Assembly: GCA_018268715.1 (NCBI GenBank)
Contig: JAFDVZ010000008.1
Coordinates: forward strand, 80,249-144,248
Direction of reading: 5' to 3'
Source of the DNA: Acidobacteriota bacterium
GTDB taxonomy: Bacteria; Acidobacteriota; Terriglobia; Bryobacterales; Bryobacteraceae
DNA length: 64,000 nucleotides
Shown here: positions 43,201-51,194 of the stretch, one piece after another
Layout: each line of letters opens with the position of its first letter
Numbering within the stretch: position 1 is the first letter of the stretch
Made by a program: the position numbers and the translations under genes
The notes under the pieces: model-generated
What the model was told of the DNA's origin: nothing
Seen by the model: only the letters and a program-made list of their open reading frames with translations
The model's database searches: none

Positions 43201-43340
43201 GCGGGTTGATCTTCTCGCAGGCGGTGACGCTGTTCCTGACGCCGGTGTTCTATCTGTACCTGGGCGCGGCGCAGCGGGCGATCCGCGGGCGGAAGGCGAA
43301 GAAGCTGGCGCATCCGGAGCCGGCGCTGGTCAGCGAGTAA
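40212..43340 (+). CDS. RND multidrug efflux permease (second of tandem pair)
   Basis: 1042 residues, clearly paralogous to the previous permease (NLSEIFIQRPVATILLMVAIAF versus NFSEIFIRRPIATSLLMVGI) but well diverged. The Asp pair (GFVVDDAIVMLENIVRH) is kept. In TM10 the first lysine is replaced: GIVQKNAIMQIDFAL reads QK instead of KK, so the remaining lysine must supply the relay. Start is GTG 40212, overlapping the upstream stop. The stop is followed by a 43-base gap to the endonuclease-fold gene. By analogy with MdtB/MdtC it probably assembles with the first permease. Confidence 0.93.
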   Translation: MNLSEIFIQRPVATILLMVAIAFFGSVAYQGLPVSDLPNVDLPTLLVTASLPGASPDTMASSVATPLENQFSTIAGLQSMTSTNTLGSTQVVLEFALERNLDGASVDVQSAITQASRLLPQGMPTPPTFAKVNPADQPILYLALASKQLPLYTLDEYAETRIAQRISMVSGVAQVAVLGAQKFAVRAQMDPFKLAARQIGLNEIETALKNWNVNLPTGTINGPRRAFTLQASGQLMTADQYKPVIVSYRNNSPVRLEDLGQLVDSVEDDKTASWYYTKQGHERAIVLSIQRQPGTNTVQVAENVKKLLPLFRNELPPSVKMSVFYDRSQTIKESFDDVKFTMVLTLCLVIMVIFLFLRNLSATIIPSLALPFSVIGTFAVMYLLNFSLDNLSMMALILAIGFVVDDAIVMLENIVRHMEMGKTAMQAALDGSREIGFTIVSMTLSLAAVFIPVLFMGGVLGRLFREFSVTICAAILISGVVSVTLTPMMCSRFLSSAHESRQSWFYRVTESFFEGMLRVYDVALVWALRHRLTMLAIFFLVLGGTGWFFVAIPKGFVPDQDTDQMTVTTEAIQGTAFQQMSEYQQRVAEIVNADPDVDSLTATVGGPNASVLGGPNIGQVVVHLKPRNERKILVGEIMERLRPQLAAVPGVRVYLENPPVLRIGGQLTKSLYQFTLQSPDKPELYAAAEKLTAKLEDEAPLMDVASDLQIRTPQVQVTIDRDKAAALQVNAQGVENTLYDAYGPRWVSTIYSSVNEYKVLLELLPQYQSDPRALSMLYFKPSSGALIPLDSLADITQVIGPQAISHAGQLPAATISFAVRPGYSLGAALDIVKKRAEEIVPATISTSFSGMAEAFQGSLGNLWALLFIAVMVVYLVLGILYESYIHPLTILSGLPSAGFGALVTLWLFHMELNIYAFVGLIMLIGIVQKNAIMQIDFALEAERAGASPEKAIYEGCLIRFRPIMMTTMAALLGAVPIAFGYGAGGEARQSLGLSVVGGLIFSQAVTLFLTPVFYLYLGAAQRAIRGRKAKKLAHPEPALVSE

Positions 43341-43383
43341 GGCCAGGGCGGCCTCCGGATGATATCCTGAGCTCTGGCCGTCG

Positions 43384-44244
43384 ATGCGGTGTCTTTTCTG
43401 GAATGTTGGGAGGCGCGAGCCCCTCGATGAAATCGCGGGCCTCGTGGCGGAGTTTCGGCCAGAGGTGCTAATTCTCGCCGAGTGCGTGATTCCGCCTGTC
43501 CGAATCGTCGAGAGGTTGAATTCGGAGGGCATCGCGCTATACCGCCTGCCGTTCGGACTTTCGCAGAGTTTCATCCTCATCGCGGCGCTGCCGCTGGACG
43601 GTGTTAGCCCACTCTACGATGCGCCGGGCGTATCCATCCGGCATCTCAGGCCGCCACTCGGCGATAGCGTCCTGTTGACGGCGCTCCATCTCCCGAGCAA
43701 GCTGCACTTGTCGGCGGAAGAGCAATCGCTATTAGCGTCGCGAGTGATGCGGCAGATCGAACGATGCGAGCAGGAGGTCGATCATCAGCGAACCGTCGTG
43801 ATCGGCGATTTCAACATGAATCCGTTCGAGACGGGCCTTGTCAATTCTGAAGGGTTCCACGCCATGATGTCGCGCGACATTGTGGAGAAGGGGAGCCGCG
43901 TGGTGAGCGGGGGGCGACGCCACTTTTTCTACAATCCGATGTGGTCGTTGATGGGGGACTGCTCTGCCGGTCCACCAGGAACTTACTACTACGCCGGATC
44001 GTCGCCGATGACCTTGTTCTGGAATACGTTCGATCAGGTGCTGCTGCGGCCGGATTTGGCCACCAGATTTCGCCCTGGAGATGTCCGAGTCCTGGATGTG
44101 AGCGGGGACACAGCGCTGCTGACGCGGCACGGAGTTCCTCGCCGTGAGATCTCCGATCACTTGCCCATATTGTTAACCTTACATCTGGAGGGAGTTGCCG
44201 ATGGCGACCAAGAACCTTTGGGGTCCGCTGCCCGAGAGCGTTGA
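43384..44244 (+). CDS. Endonuclease/exonuclease/phosphatase (EEP) superfamily protein
   Basis: 286 residues. EEP-fold motifs appear in order: FWNVGR (metal-site Asn, about 8), LILAE (catalytic Glu, about 33), TALHLPS (about 100), GDFNMNPFE (about 140), FDQVLLRP (about 218), and SDHLPILLTL (His/Asp pair, about 260). No signal peptide, so cytoplasmic. The family includes DNA and RNA nucleases, inositol and sphingomyelin phosphodiesterases, and CdtB-like toxins. The unusually short chain has no recognisable extra domain. It overlaps the next small gene by 44 bases. Both seem less G+C-rich by eye and have no link to the efflux or permease neighbours. Function unknown. Confidence 0.82.
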   Translation: MRCLFWNVGRREPLDEIAGLVAEFRPEVLILAECVIPPVRIVERLNSEGIALYRLPFGLSQSFILIAALPLDGVSPLYDAPGVSIRHLRPPLGDSVLLTALHLPSKLHLSAEEQSLLASRVMRQIERCEQEVDHQRTVVIGDFNMNPFETGLVNSEGFHAMMSRDIVEKGSRVVSGGRRHFFYNPMWSLMGDCSAGPPGTYYYAGSSPMTLFWNTFDQVLLRPDLATRFRPGDVRVLDVSGDTALLTRHGVPRREISDHLPILLTLHLEGVADGDQEPLGSAARER

Positions 44245-44590
44245 GGTCCGGACTCCTACTCAGATCCTCAAGGAACAGGCCGCCGTGTTGGAGAATATGA
44301 CGAGGGGGGGCCTCCAAGGTCGAGTCCGCGTAGGGACCGAACCCGACGGAAACTTCGTATTGGATCTCGATATCGTTGCTCCAGCTTTGGGGAATTATTC
44401 GTACAACGTTTTCCGGGCAAGTCACGGCATCTCAATATACCCAGTGACCATCACTCCTTCAGGAAAGCAGTATCGATGGGTCGAATGCCCGGACGAGGAG
44501 TCGTTCGAGAAGGCCCTTGGCGAAAGGCTCGCCTCCGAAGACGTAAGGCGCGCGATCGCCACGCTGATCGCGCAGAGCCGAGCGGTCTGA
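44201..44590 (+). CDS. Small orphan protein overlapping the EEP gene
   Basis: 129 residues from ATG 44201, chosen because GGAGGGAG ends six bases upstream, inside the EEP gene. The start overlaps the EEP gene by 44 bases, indicating coupled expression. No known domain is recognised; the middle has alternating strands (GRVRVGTEPDGNFVLDLDIV, GISIYPVTITPSGKQYRWVE) and a helical C-terminus (EKALGERLASEDVRRAI). No Cys cluster or membrane helix. As a small neighbour of a nuclease-fold enzyme it could be an immunity protein, cofactor or regulator; this is a guess. Confidence 0.72.
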   Translation: MATKNLWGPLPESVEVRTPTQILKEQAAVLENMTRGGLQGRVRVGTEPDGNFVLDLDIVAPALGNYSYNVFRASHGISIYPVTITPSGKQYRWVECPDEESFEKALGERLASEDVRRAIATLIAQSRAV

Positions 44591-44635
44591 ACCCATGCGG
44601 AACATACGGGCCGTGGGGCTCGTATTCTCCGCCAA

Positions 44636-47026
44636 ATGGACCTGTTGCAGGAACTTCGTTTCGCCGCCCGGTCCCTGCTGAAGAACCGCAGTTGGACCGC
44701 TATCGCCGTCGTCGCGCTCGCGCTCGGCATCGGCGCCAATGTCGCCATCTTCTCCGTTGTCTGCCTGATGATCTGGATTCCTCTGCCGTATCCGCACCCG
44801 GAGGAGTTGGCCTACGTTCTACAGTCGAACGCCCAGAAGGGGTTCCGGACCGCCTCGGCCAGCCTGCCGGAGGTCCGGGATTGGGCCGCGGCGTCGAGTA
44901 TCGCCTCGATCGCCCCGTATCAAAGCCGGCCGATGGCGCTGACCGGCGAGGGCGAGCCGCAACAGATCGCCGCGATGCAGGTGGCGCCGGAGTTCTTCCC
45001 TACGCTCGGCGTGGGGGCTGCGATGGGACGTGTGTTTCTCCCCGCCGAGGGGCCGGAGACGGAGTCCCGAACCGCCGTCATTTCGCACGAGCTTTGGCAG
45101 GGGATGTTTCGCGGCCAACCGGATGCGCTGGGCGGCAAGATTCGCCTGGATGGACGCAATTACGCCATCGTGGGCGTGATGCCGAAGGGGTTCCACTTCG
45201 TCTATCGCCCGGCGGACGTGTGGGTTCCGCTGTCGCTCGCGGCGAAACTGCGGGAGCGCGGCGTGCGTACGGTTAAGGCCGTGGCGAGATTGAAGCCGGG
45301 GACGCCGGCAGAGACGGCTGCCGCGGAGCTTCGTGCGATCTCGGAACGGGCGGAGAAGCTGGATCCGGCCGCCGGGACTGGCTGGCGGGCCGTCGTCTTC
45401 CCGCGCGAGATGTTTCTGGGCATCGGCGCCCGGGCGGCGGCCAAGAGCATGTTCGGCGCGATGGCGTTTGTCCTGCTGATCGCCTGCGCAAACGTCGCCA
45501 GCCTGTTGCTTGCGCGCGGGTCCCACCGGCAGAGGGAACTCGCGCTGCGGGCATCGCTCGGCGCGAGCCGCGGGGCGCTGATCCGGCTGCAACTGATCGA
45601 GAGCGTGCTGCTTTCCTTGTTGGGCGGCGCGGTTGGGCTGGTGTCGGCCATCTGGACCGTTCCGATTCTGAAGCATGTCGCGCCGCCGGAGATGACTATC
45701 TTCGAACAGGCGCAAATCGATTGGGCGGCCGCTGCGTTCGGGTTCATCATTTCGCTCATGACCGGCATTGCGTTCGGCATCGCGCCCGCATGGGTGGCGA
45801 CGCGGGGCGATCTGGCGAGTTCCCTCCAACAGGGCAGCCGCGGGTCGACGGCGGGCGGATTCCTGCCGCTGAAGGCGATGGTGGTGACCGAGATGGCGCT
45901 GGCGATGCTGCTGGTGGCGGCCAGCGCGCTGATGATCCGCAGCGTCGTCCGGCAGACCACCGTCGATCCGGGATTCGACAAAACGAAGCTGGTTTCCGGC
46001 TTGACGCTGCTGCCGCAGGCACGCTATCCGGACGAGGCGCGGACGGCGGACTTCTACCGGAGGGTGCTCGAAACGCTGGGGCGCGACGGGCGGGTGGAAT
46101 CGGCCGCCGCTGTGAATACGATGCCGCTGGGCGGTTCCGACAACTACACCGCGGTGGCCTTCGACGGAGATGCCCAGGCGCAAAGGGAAAGGTCGGCCGG
46201 CGACATGATCGTCAGCCCCGGGTACTTTCACACGCTCCGCATCGGTTTGGCGGCGGGGCGCGACTTCCGGGATTCCGATACCGCGGCGTCGCAGCGGGTG
46301 GCGATCGTCAACCAGAAGTTCGTCGAGGTGTACTGGCCGAATCGGCCGGACGTGGTGGGCAGCCGCGTGCGGATCGGCGGACCGGACAGCCCATGGAGCA
46401 CGGTGGTCGGCGTGGCGCGCGATGTGCGGCATTCCAATCCGCTGACGCCGCCGCGGCCCGAGGTGTACCGGCCGCACTCGCAGGCGGCGGCGAGGGGGAT
46501 GTCAGTGGTGGCTCGCGGGCGCGGGACGGACACGGCGGCGGCGATACGGGCTGCGGTGTATGAGGCGGATCGCGAACAGCCCATCTTCCGGATGCAGTCG
46601 GTGGAGGATCAGTTGAGCCAGCAGAATTCGGGTGGCCTGGCGACGACGAAGGTCCTGGGCGGGCTGGCGGGGATTGCGCTGATTCTGGCGGCGGTGGGGA
46701 CCTACGGCGTGATGGCCTGCCTGACCGCGCGGCGGATTCGCGAGATCGGCATCCGACTGGCGCTGGGGGCGTCGCGTGAGGGGATCTTTGGGAGCATGCT
46801 GCGGAGCGGGTTGAACCTGGCGGTGCTGGGGCTGGCGATCGGGCTTCCGGCGGCCTACGGCGTCGCGCCGCTGTTGAGGGCGGTCGATCCGGGGGTGGAT
46901 GGGACGCACGCCGGGTCCTATGTCTGGGTCGCGGCGGTGCTGGCGGCGGTCGCCGTGGCGGCGTGCGCCGGACCGGCCTGGAAGGCGATGCGGACCGATC
47001 CGGCGGTGGTTCTGCGGATCGAGTAG
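44636..47026 (+). CDS. MacB-like orphan permease (acidobacterial duplicated ABC permease type, FtsX/MacB_PCD)
   Basis: 796 residues. N-terminal helix LRFAARSLLKNRSWTAIAVVAL is the MacB_PCD signature, followed by a periplasmic domain (about 55-240). A block of three helices from about 270 includes ACANVASLLLARGSHRQREL (FtsX signature). A second periplasmic part follows, and then a C-terminal trio of helices with LGASREGIFG. The duplicated permease layout without an ATPase gene next to it matches the 'acidobacterial duplicated orphan permease' group. No ABC ATPase is found in this window. These proteins may act as macrolide/siderophore-like exporters with a distant ATPase or lack ATP coupling. 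It is co-directional with the EEP gene pair, 45 bases downstream. Confidence 0.86.
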   Translation: MDLLQELRFAARSLLKNRSWTAIAVVALALGIGANVAIFSVVCLMIWIPLPYPHPEELAYVLQSNAQKGFRTASASLPEVRDWAAASSIASIAPYQSRPMALTGEGEPQQIAAMQVAPEFFPTLGVGAAMGRVFLPAEGPETESRTAVISHELWQGMFRGQPDALGGKIRLDGRNYAIVGVMPKGFHFVYRPADVWVPLSLAAKLRERGVRTVKAVARLKPGTPAETAAAELRAISERAEKLDPAAGTGWRAVVFPREMFLGIGARAAAKSMFGAMAFVLLIACANVASLLLARGSHRQRELALRASLGASRGALIRLQLIESVLLSLLGGAVGLVSAIWTVPILKHVAPPEMTIFEQAQIDWAAAAFGFIISLMTGIAFGIAPAWVATRGDLASSLQQGSRGSTAGGFLPLKAMVVTEMALAMLLVAASALMIRSVVRQTTVDPGFDKTKLVSGLTLLPQARYPDEARTADFYRRVLETLGRDGRVESAAAVNTMPLGGSDNYTAVAFDGDAQAQRERSAGDMIVSPGYFHTLRIGLAAGRDFRDSDTAASQRVAIVNQKFVEVYWPNRPDVVGSRVRIGGPDSPWSTVVGVARDVRHSNPLTPPRPEVYRPHSQAAARGMSVVARGRGTDTAAAIRAAVYEADREQPIFRMQSVEDQLSQQNSGGLATTKVLGGLAGIALILAAVGTYGVMACLTARRIREIGIRLALGASREGIFGSMLRSGLNLAVLGLAIGLPAAYGVAPLLRAVDPGVDGTHAGSYVWVAAVLAAVAVAACAGPAWKAMRTDPAVVLRIE

Positions 47027-47029
47027 GCG

Positions 47030-48589
47030 CTACCGCAGCGCTTCGTTGAGCACGCGGCCAATGGACGCGCTGGGGTACTCGACGCCAAGTATCGAGGCGA
47101 GGGTGGGCGCGATGTCGACGACGCCGACCCGTCCGGGATATTCACCGGGCTTGAAGCCGGGTCCCATGAAGATCACGGGGACGTGCGAATCGTAGTTGTA
47201 CGGCATGCCGTGCGATGTGCCCGACTTTTCGAACAGATAGTACGGTTCCGGCACGATGAAGATGTCGCCGGAACGCTGCGCGTTGAAGCCGAATTGGACG
47301 GCGCGGCCGATATAGTCGTTGGCGATCTGCCCGTTCATGAGCTGGGTTCGCGTGTAGACGCGGAGAATGTGGGGCATGGCCGCAAGGGCGGTCGCGGCGG
47401 TCTGCTCGACTTCGGCCTGGTCCAGTTTCTTCTCCGCGATCCATTCGCGGTTCAGGTATGGGGACGGGCCCGACATTCCCACCACCCACTTGCCTTCTCC
47501 GTACTTCGCCGTCAGAGCCTTCGTCATGGTGGCGAGCAGATCGGGTTCCGACAGCCGGCCGCCCGGCAGTTTCCGGGACTGATTCACTTCCGGCACGGGG
47601 GAGACGCCGTGGTCGGCGGTCAGCACCATCACGGTGTTGCCCGGACCGAGTTGGCGGTCCACGAAGTCGAGCAGTTTACCCAGCAGGCGATCGGTGCGGA
47701 TGGAGATGTCGCGCACTTCGGGCGAGTCGGGACCGTAGGCGTGGCCGACGTAGTCGTTCGAGGAGAAGCTGACGGTCAACACGTCGGTGGCGCCGTGCTT
47801 GCCGAGTTTCTCCTCCACCAGCGCCTTCTCGGCGAACTCTTCGATCAGTTCGTTGCCCCAGGGCGTGGCTTCGAGCGAGCGGCAGGCTTTCACCTCCGTA
47901 TCGTTCTTCGCCATGGTGCAGAACGGCTTGGCGGTCTTGTCCCGGGCGTCGAAGGGCAGCCAGCGAGCGTCACGGAACCGCTTGGAGAGATCGGAATCGT
48001 TGAGGTCCGAGACCCACTTGGGCAACTCCGGCGTGTAGTAGGTGCTGGTGACCCAGTGCTTGGAGGCGGAATCGAACCAGTAGGCGCCGTCGGCCGCGTG
48101 GCCGGCAGGCAGGATGGCGCTGCGATCCTTGATCGACACGCCGATCACCTTCGCCTCGCGGCCCTGCATTTTCAACTCGTCGCCGACGGTGGTGACGAGC
48201 AGGCGGCGTGGAGAGGAACCGGTTTTGCCGGGCCCTCCACCGAGCAGCGTGGTGGAGGCGTCGGAGACGCTGGTGACGGATTTGCCGGTTTCGCGGTCGT
48301 ACCAGTCGTTGCCCACGATCCCGCTGGACGACGGCGTGGCGCCGGTCATCACGGCCGAATGGCCGACGGCGGTGACGGTGGGAAAGTGGACTTGGTGGGC
48401 GTTGGTGAAAACGGCGCCTTGCGTCATAATCCGCACGAATCCAGAGTTGTAATCCTTCTGGAAACGGCGCAGGTAGTCGAAGCGAAACTGGTCAATAACG
48501 ACGGTGAGAACCAACTTGGGCGGCTTGGGCGCGGCGGAAAGCGCGGACGCGAGGCCACCAGCCAACAGGGCGAGAAACAGCTTTTTCAT
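47030..48589 (-). CDS. PafA-like alkaline phosphatase / type I phosphodiesterase superfamily, secreted
   Basis: 519 residues with a signal peptide (MKKLFLALLAGGLASALSA). Core motifs of the alkaline phosphatase superfamily: LVLTVVIDQFRFDYL (metal Asp), nucleophile Thr in FPTVTAVGHSAVMTG (about 68), SNDYVGHAYGPDSPEV (Asp/His ligands, about 280), VLTADHGVSPVPEV (about 325), and a late His in NYDSHVPVIFMGPG (about 465). PafA-type phosphatases hydrolyse phosphomonoesters in the periplasm and can be Ca/Zn dependent. The gene is convergent with the permease (3 bases apart). Good confidence in fold, moderate in phosphatase specificity. Confidence 0.85.
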   Translation of the reverse strand: MKKLFLALLAGGLASALSAAPKPPKLVLTVVIDQFRFDYLRRFQKDYNSGFVRIMTQGAVFTNAHQVHFPTVTAVGHSAVMTGATPSSSGIVGNDWYDRETGKSVTSVSDASTTLLGGGPGKTGSSPRRLLVTTVGDELKMQGREAKVIGVSIKDRSAILPAGHAADGAYWFDSASKHWVTSTYYTPELPKWVSDLNDSDLSKRFRDARWLPFDARDKTAKPFCTMAKNDTEVKACRSLEATPWGNELIEEFAEKALVEEKLGKHGATDVLTVSFSSNDYVGHAYGPDSPEVRDISIRTDRLLGKLLDFVDRQLGPGNTVMVLTADHGVSPVPEVNQSRKLPGGRLSEPDLLATMTKALTAKYGEGKWVVGMSGPSPYLNREWIAEKKLDQAEVEQTAATALAAMPHILRVYTRTQLMNGQIANDYIGRAVQFGFNAQRSGDIFIVPEPYYLFEKSGTSHGMPYNYDSHVPVIFMGPGFKPGEYPGRVGVVDIAPTLASILGVEYPSASIGRVLNEALR

Positions 48590-48634
48590 TGCTTTGTAAC
48601 ATTATCGAACGAACGCGGGCCAGAACGGCAAACC

Positions 48635-48643
48635 TGCTAAGAT
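48635..48643 (+). promoter_or_regulatory. Extended -10 box giving a probable leaderless transcript
   Basis: TGCTAAGAT (TG-n-TAAGAT, 5 of 6 matches) ends six bases before the ATG of the 69-residue gene. The predicted start of transcription is therefore at the start codon. No Shine-Dalgarno is visible, which agrees with a leaderless message. Confidence 0.5.
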
Positions 48644-48649
48644 GTAAGC

Positions 48650-48859
48650 ATGGCAATTCCCAATGTTAAGCGGTATCGTCCCTTTTGCCCGACCTGCAAC
48701 GAAACTTTCACGTTGATGGCCGTGTTGCCGAAGGGGATGGATTCCGACGCGTACTTGGCTGATGCCGTGGCTCGCCATGACCACAAGGCGTTCCAGGAAG
48801 CCAAGCAGCAGCACTTCAAAGTCCGCGTCGGTCAGCAGAAGCAGAAGAAGGCGAAGTAA
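48650..48859 (+). CDS. Small Cys-pair basic protein
   Basis: 69 residues. The N-terminus carries one Cys pair (PFCPTCNETF), and the C-terminus is Lys/Gln-rich (HFKVRVGQQKQKKAK). It may bind zinc or nucleic acid, as small ribosome-associated proteins often do, but no family is recognised. An extended -10 box ends six bases before the ATG. Divergent from the phosphatase gene with a 60-base gap. The high basic content and clean ends make it more likely real than chance. Confidence 0.6.
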   Translation: MAIPNVKRYRPFCPTCNETFTLMAVLPKGMDSDAYLADAVARHDHKAFQEAKQQHFKVRVGQQKQKKAK

Positions 48860-48885
48860 TCGTCCTTCTCTTTACCGGGTTTTGT

Positions 48886-48913
48886 CCGCCCGGCTGGATT
48901 CCCGGCCGGGCGG
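48886..48913. terminator. Strong hairpin between convergent genes
   Basis: CCGCCCGGC (48886-48894) pairs perfectly with GCCGGGCGG (48905-48913) over a 10-base loop, in the gap between two convergent stops. No T-run on either side, so termination may need Rho. Confidence 0.5.
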
Positions 48914-48932
48914 CACGTTCCCGCCCCCTTCC

Positions 48933-50219
48933 CTAAAGTCTCGCCCGCAGCGCCTTCAGCGATCGCAACCCCTGTTCCGCCACGGCTGTGTCCGGATCCT
49001 TCGTCATCGCGTCCAGATATTGGACGGTTTCCTGGTCGCCAGTCCGCGCCAGCACCTGCCCAAGGTAGATCTTTTCGTCGCGCGTGGCTCCGGAAAGGAC
49101 CGGATACAGCGTGCGACGGACGCCCGCGTCGCGCGACAACTCCGTCAGAAACGGCTGCGCGACCCCGCGATACCCGCTGGAATTGAGCGCGTTGACCAGG
49201 TAACGCAGCGGGCTGAACTCGCCCAGATCGTTGCGGCCCAGCGAGACGGCGGCGAACGCCATGGAGAGCCGCGGACTCATCTTGGTCTCCGATTCGAACG
49301 CCTTGTTGACGAGCGGAAGATCGGCCGTCTGCTTCAGCCGCGCGAACCCTTCCGCGGCGCCGGCGCGCAGGCCTTCGTCCTTGTCGGTCAGATACTGGAC
49401 GTAGAGTTCGCGGCAGGAGGGATCGGGAATCATCGCCATGGCCCCGAGGGCCGAACGCCGCACCTTGGCCGAGCGCGCGCGCGTCAACACGTCCTTTAGG
49501 TCCGGGATGGCCTCCTTGGTGCGCAACACGCCCACCGTTTCGATGGCGGGAATCTGCACGCTCTCGTTCAGGTCCCGGATGAGGAAGATAACTCGTGGTC
49601 CGGCGCTCTCATCGTGGATCTTCTGGATGGCGATCAGGGATTCCCGCAGCACGGCATCATCCTTGGTGCGGAGGGCGGAATAGAGGTCTTCGAGCGCCGC
49701 TCGGCCGCGCAGGATGCCCAAGGCCCGGGCCGCCGTCGCACGGGAGTCCATGCTGGCGCCGCCGCGAGCGAGTTTGCCGAGAGCGGAGATCACTTCCGGA
49801 CGGACCTGAATCCAGGGATCGATGATCAGGTCGTTGGTATCGGTGAATTTCGAGCGGATCGCGCTGCCGGCACGCTTCAGGGACCCGGAAATGCCGCCCT
49901 GCTTCACGTAACCGGGAGAGTAGAAGTTGACCAGCCCTTCGGTGGCGCGAATCTGCACTTCCGGATCGTTGTCGCGCGTGGCGTTGATCAGGGGATCGAT
50001 GCTGCGTCCGGTGCCGATCTCGACGATCGACCGCACCGCTTCGGCGCGAACCTCGGGGGCGGCGTCTGTCAGGTACGGCTCAATCTTCGGAATGGATTCG
50101 GAACCCAGTTTGCCGAGTTCGCGGACGGCCTTCACCCGCTGTTTTGTGTCGGCCGTCTGGGCGCCGGCAATCGCGGCGCACGCAGCGAATAGGACAAGAT
50201 ACGCACGGAGAGACTGCAT
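48933..50219 (-). CDS. Secreted HEAT-repeat protein
   Basis: 428 residues from ATG 50219, which opens a signal peptide (MQSLRAYLVLFAACAAIAGA) and so decides the start. The chain is built of HEAT/PBS-lyase-like repeats of about 30 residues (VRAEAVRSIVEIGTGRSID, VQIRATEGLVNF, IPAIETVGVLRTKEAIPDLK, VRRSALGAMAMI). HEAT repeats bind other proteins; no catalytic residues are visible. Exported, so the partner is in the envelope. It lies downstream of mqnD with a 34-base gap, same strand. Specific role unknown. Confidence 0.8.
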   Translation of the reverse strand: MQSLRAYLVLFAACAAIAGAQTADTKQRVKAVRELGKLGSESIPKIEPYLTDAAPEVRAEAVRSIVEIGTGRSIDPLINATRDNDPEVQIRATEGLVNFYSPGYVKQGGISGSLKRAGSAIRSKFTDTNDLIIDPWIQVRPEVISALGKLARGGASMDSRATAARALGILRGRAALEDLYSALRTKDDAVLRESLIAIQKIHDESAGPRVIFLIRDLNESVQIPAIETVGVLRTKEAIPDLKDVLTRARSAKVRRSALGAMAMIPDPSCRELYVQYLTDKDEGLRAGAAEGFARLKQTADLPLVNKAFESETKMSPRLSMAFAAVSLGRNDLGEFSPLRYLVNALNSSGYRGVAQPFLTELSRDAGVRRTLYPVLSGATRDEKIYLGQVLARTGDQETVQYLDAMTKDPDTAVAEQGLRSLKALRARL

Positions 50220-50253
50220 ATACTCCGAGCGTAACAAACGCGGCAGCGGCGGC

Positions 50254-51099
50254 CTAGCGGACGAATTCGACTTCGACGCGCTTGGTGACGAAACCCGCTT
50301 CGTAGCCCATGTCGAGCAGCTTCTGCGCCGCCTTGGGAACGATGTCGCCGCAATCGACCGTGTAGTGGTTCACGTACATGCCGACGAACTTTTCGGCGAG
50401 GGCGGGCTCCATGTCGCGGGCAAACTGCAGCGCGTAATTGAGCGCCTCTTCGTGGTTGTCGAGCGCGTACTGGATGCTGTCGCGCATGAGGCGGCAGCAC
50501 TCGGTCTGAACGTCGGCGGGGATGTTGCGCCGCAGAACGTTGGCGCCCAGGGGCAAGGGGAGATTGTACTTCTTCTTCCACCAGCGGCCCAGGTCGAGAA
50601 CGTTGTGAAAGCCGCTCTTGCTGTAGGTCAACTGAGCTTCGTGAATCACCAGGCCGGCGTCGGCGGCGCCCAGTTCCACCGCTTCGAGAATTTGGTCGAA
50701 GGGCGTCACGACGGCCTCGAAATCCGGCTCGAACAGGCGGGCCGCCAGGTAGGCGGTGGTCCACTTGCCGGGCACGGCGATCTTCTTGCCCTTCAGATCC
50801 TCGGGCGGCATGGCGCGCTTGGTGACGAGCATGGGACCATAGCCGTCGCCAACACTCGATCCGCTCGCCATCAGCACGTATTTGTCGGAAATGTAGGGAT
50901 AGGCGTGATACGACACGGCAGTCAGTTCGTAAACGCCTTCGTAGGCCTTCCGGTTCAGCGACTCGATATCTTCGAGCACGTGCCGCAAGGTGACCATCCT
51001 GGACCGGACCTTCTTGGTGGCCAGTCCATAAAACATGAAAGCGTCATCTGAATCGGGACTGTGCGCGCAGACGATCTCGGTTTCCTGGGTGGAGCTCAT
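50254..51099 (-). CDS. mqnD: 1,4-dihydroxy-6-naphthoate synthase-like protein MqnD (menaquinone, futalosine pathway)
   Basis: 281 residues from ATG 51099. The N-terminal AHSPDSDDAFMFYGLA corresponds to the SPCPNDTF-type segment of MqnD, with the binding-protein-like fold continuing through YPYISDKYVLM, DLKGKKIAVPGKWTTAYLA (about 105), EAVELGAADAGLVIHEAQLTY (about 150) and the C-terminal VNHYTVDCGDIVPKAA. MqnD performs a late step of the futalosine route, forming 1,4-dihydroxy-6-naphthoate. The MqnA paralogue starts differently, so MqnD is preferred. Other mqn genes are not in this window. An extended -10 box lies just upstream (51113-51121). Confidence 0.8.
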   Translation of the reverse strand: MSSTQETEIVCAHSPDSDDAFMFYGLATKKVRSRMVTLRHVLEDIESLNRKAYEGVYELTAVSYHAYPYISDKYVLMASGSSVGDGYGPMLVTKRAMPPEDLKGKKIAVPGKWTTAYLAARLFEPDFEAVVTPFDQILEAVELGAADAGLVIHEAQLTYSKSGFHNVLDLGRWWKKKYNLPLPLGANVLRRNIPADVQTECCRLMRDSIQYALDNHEEALNYALQFARDMEPALAEKFVGMYVNHYTVDCGDIVPKAAQKLLDMGYEAGFVTKRVEVEFVR

Positions 51100-51112
51100 A
51101 CGGGGAATACTC

Positions 51113-51121
51113 ACTATATCA
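51113..51121 (-). promoter_or_regulatory. Extended -10 promoter of mqnD
   Basis: TGATATAGT on the minus strand (TG-n-TATAGT, 5 of 6), ending 13 bases before the mqnD ATG, so the leader would be short (about seven bases). The -35 region is not recognisable, which is usual for extended -10 promoters. Confidence 0.5.
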
Positions 51122-51194
51122 AAGCGCGCTCCCCGAAGCAGTATTTCTGTGCGGCGCACTCGCGTGCGCCGCCATGCCGAGTCCAGGCGCGGGT

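Noticed and set aside
40896..43580. Very long open frame (about 894 codons) on the minus strand opposite the second RND permease.
   Set aside because: The plus strand encodes a complete RND permease with all motifs; the opposite frame is Arg/His-rich with no domain and results from strong third-position G/C bias.
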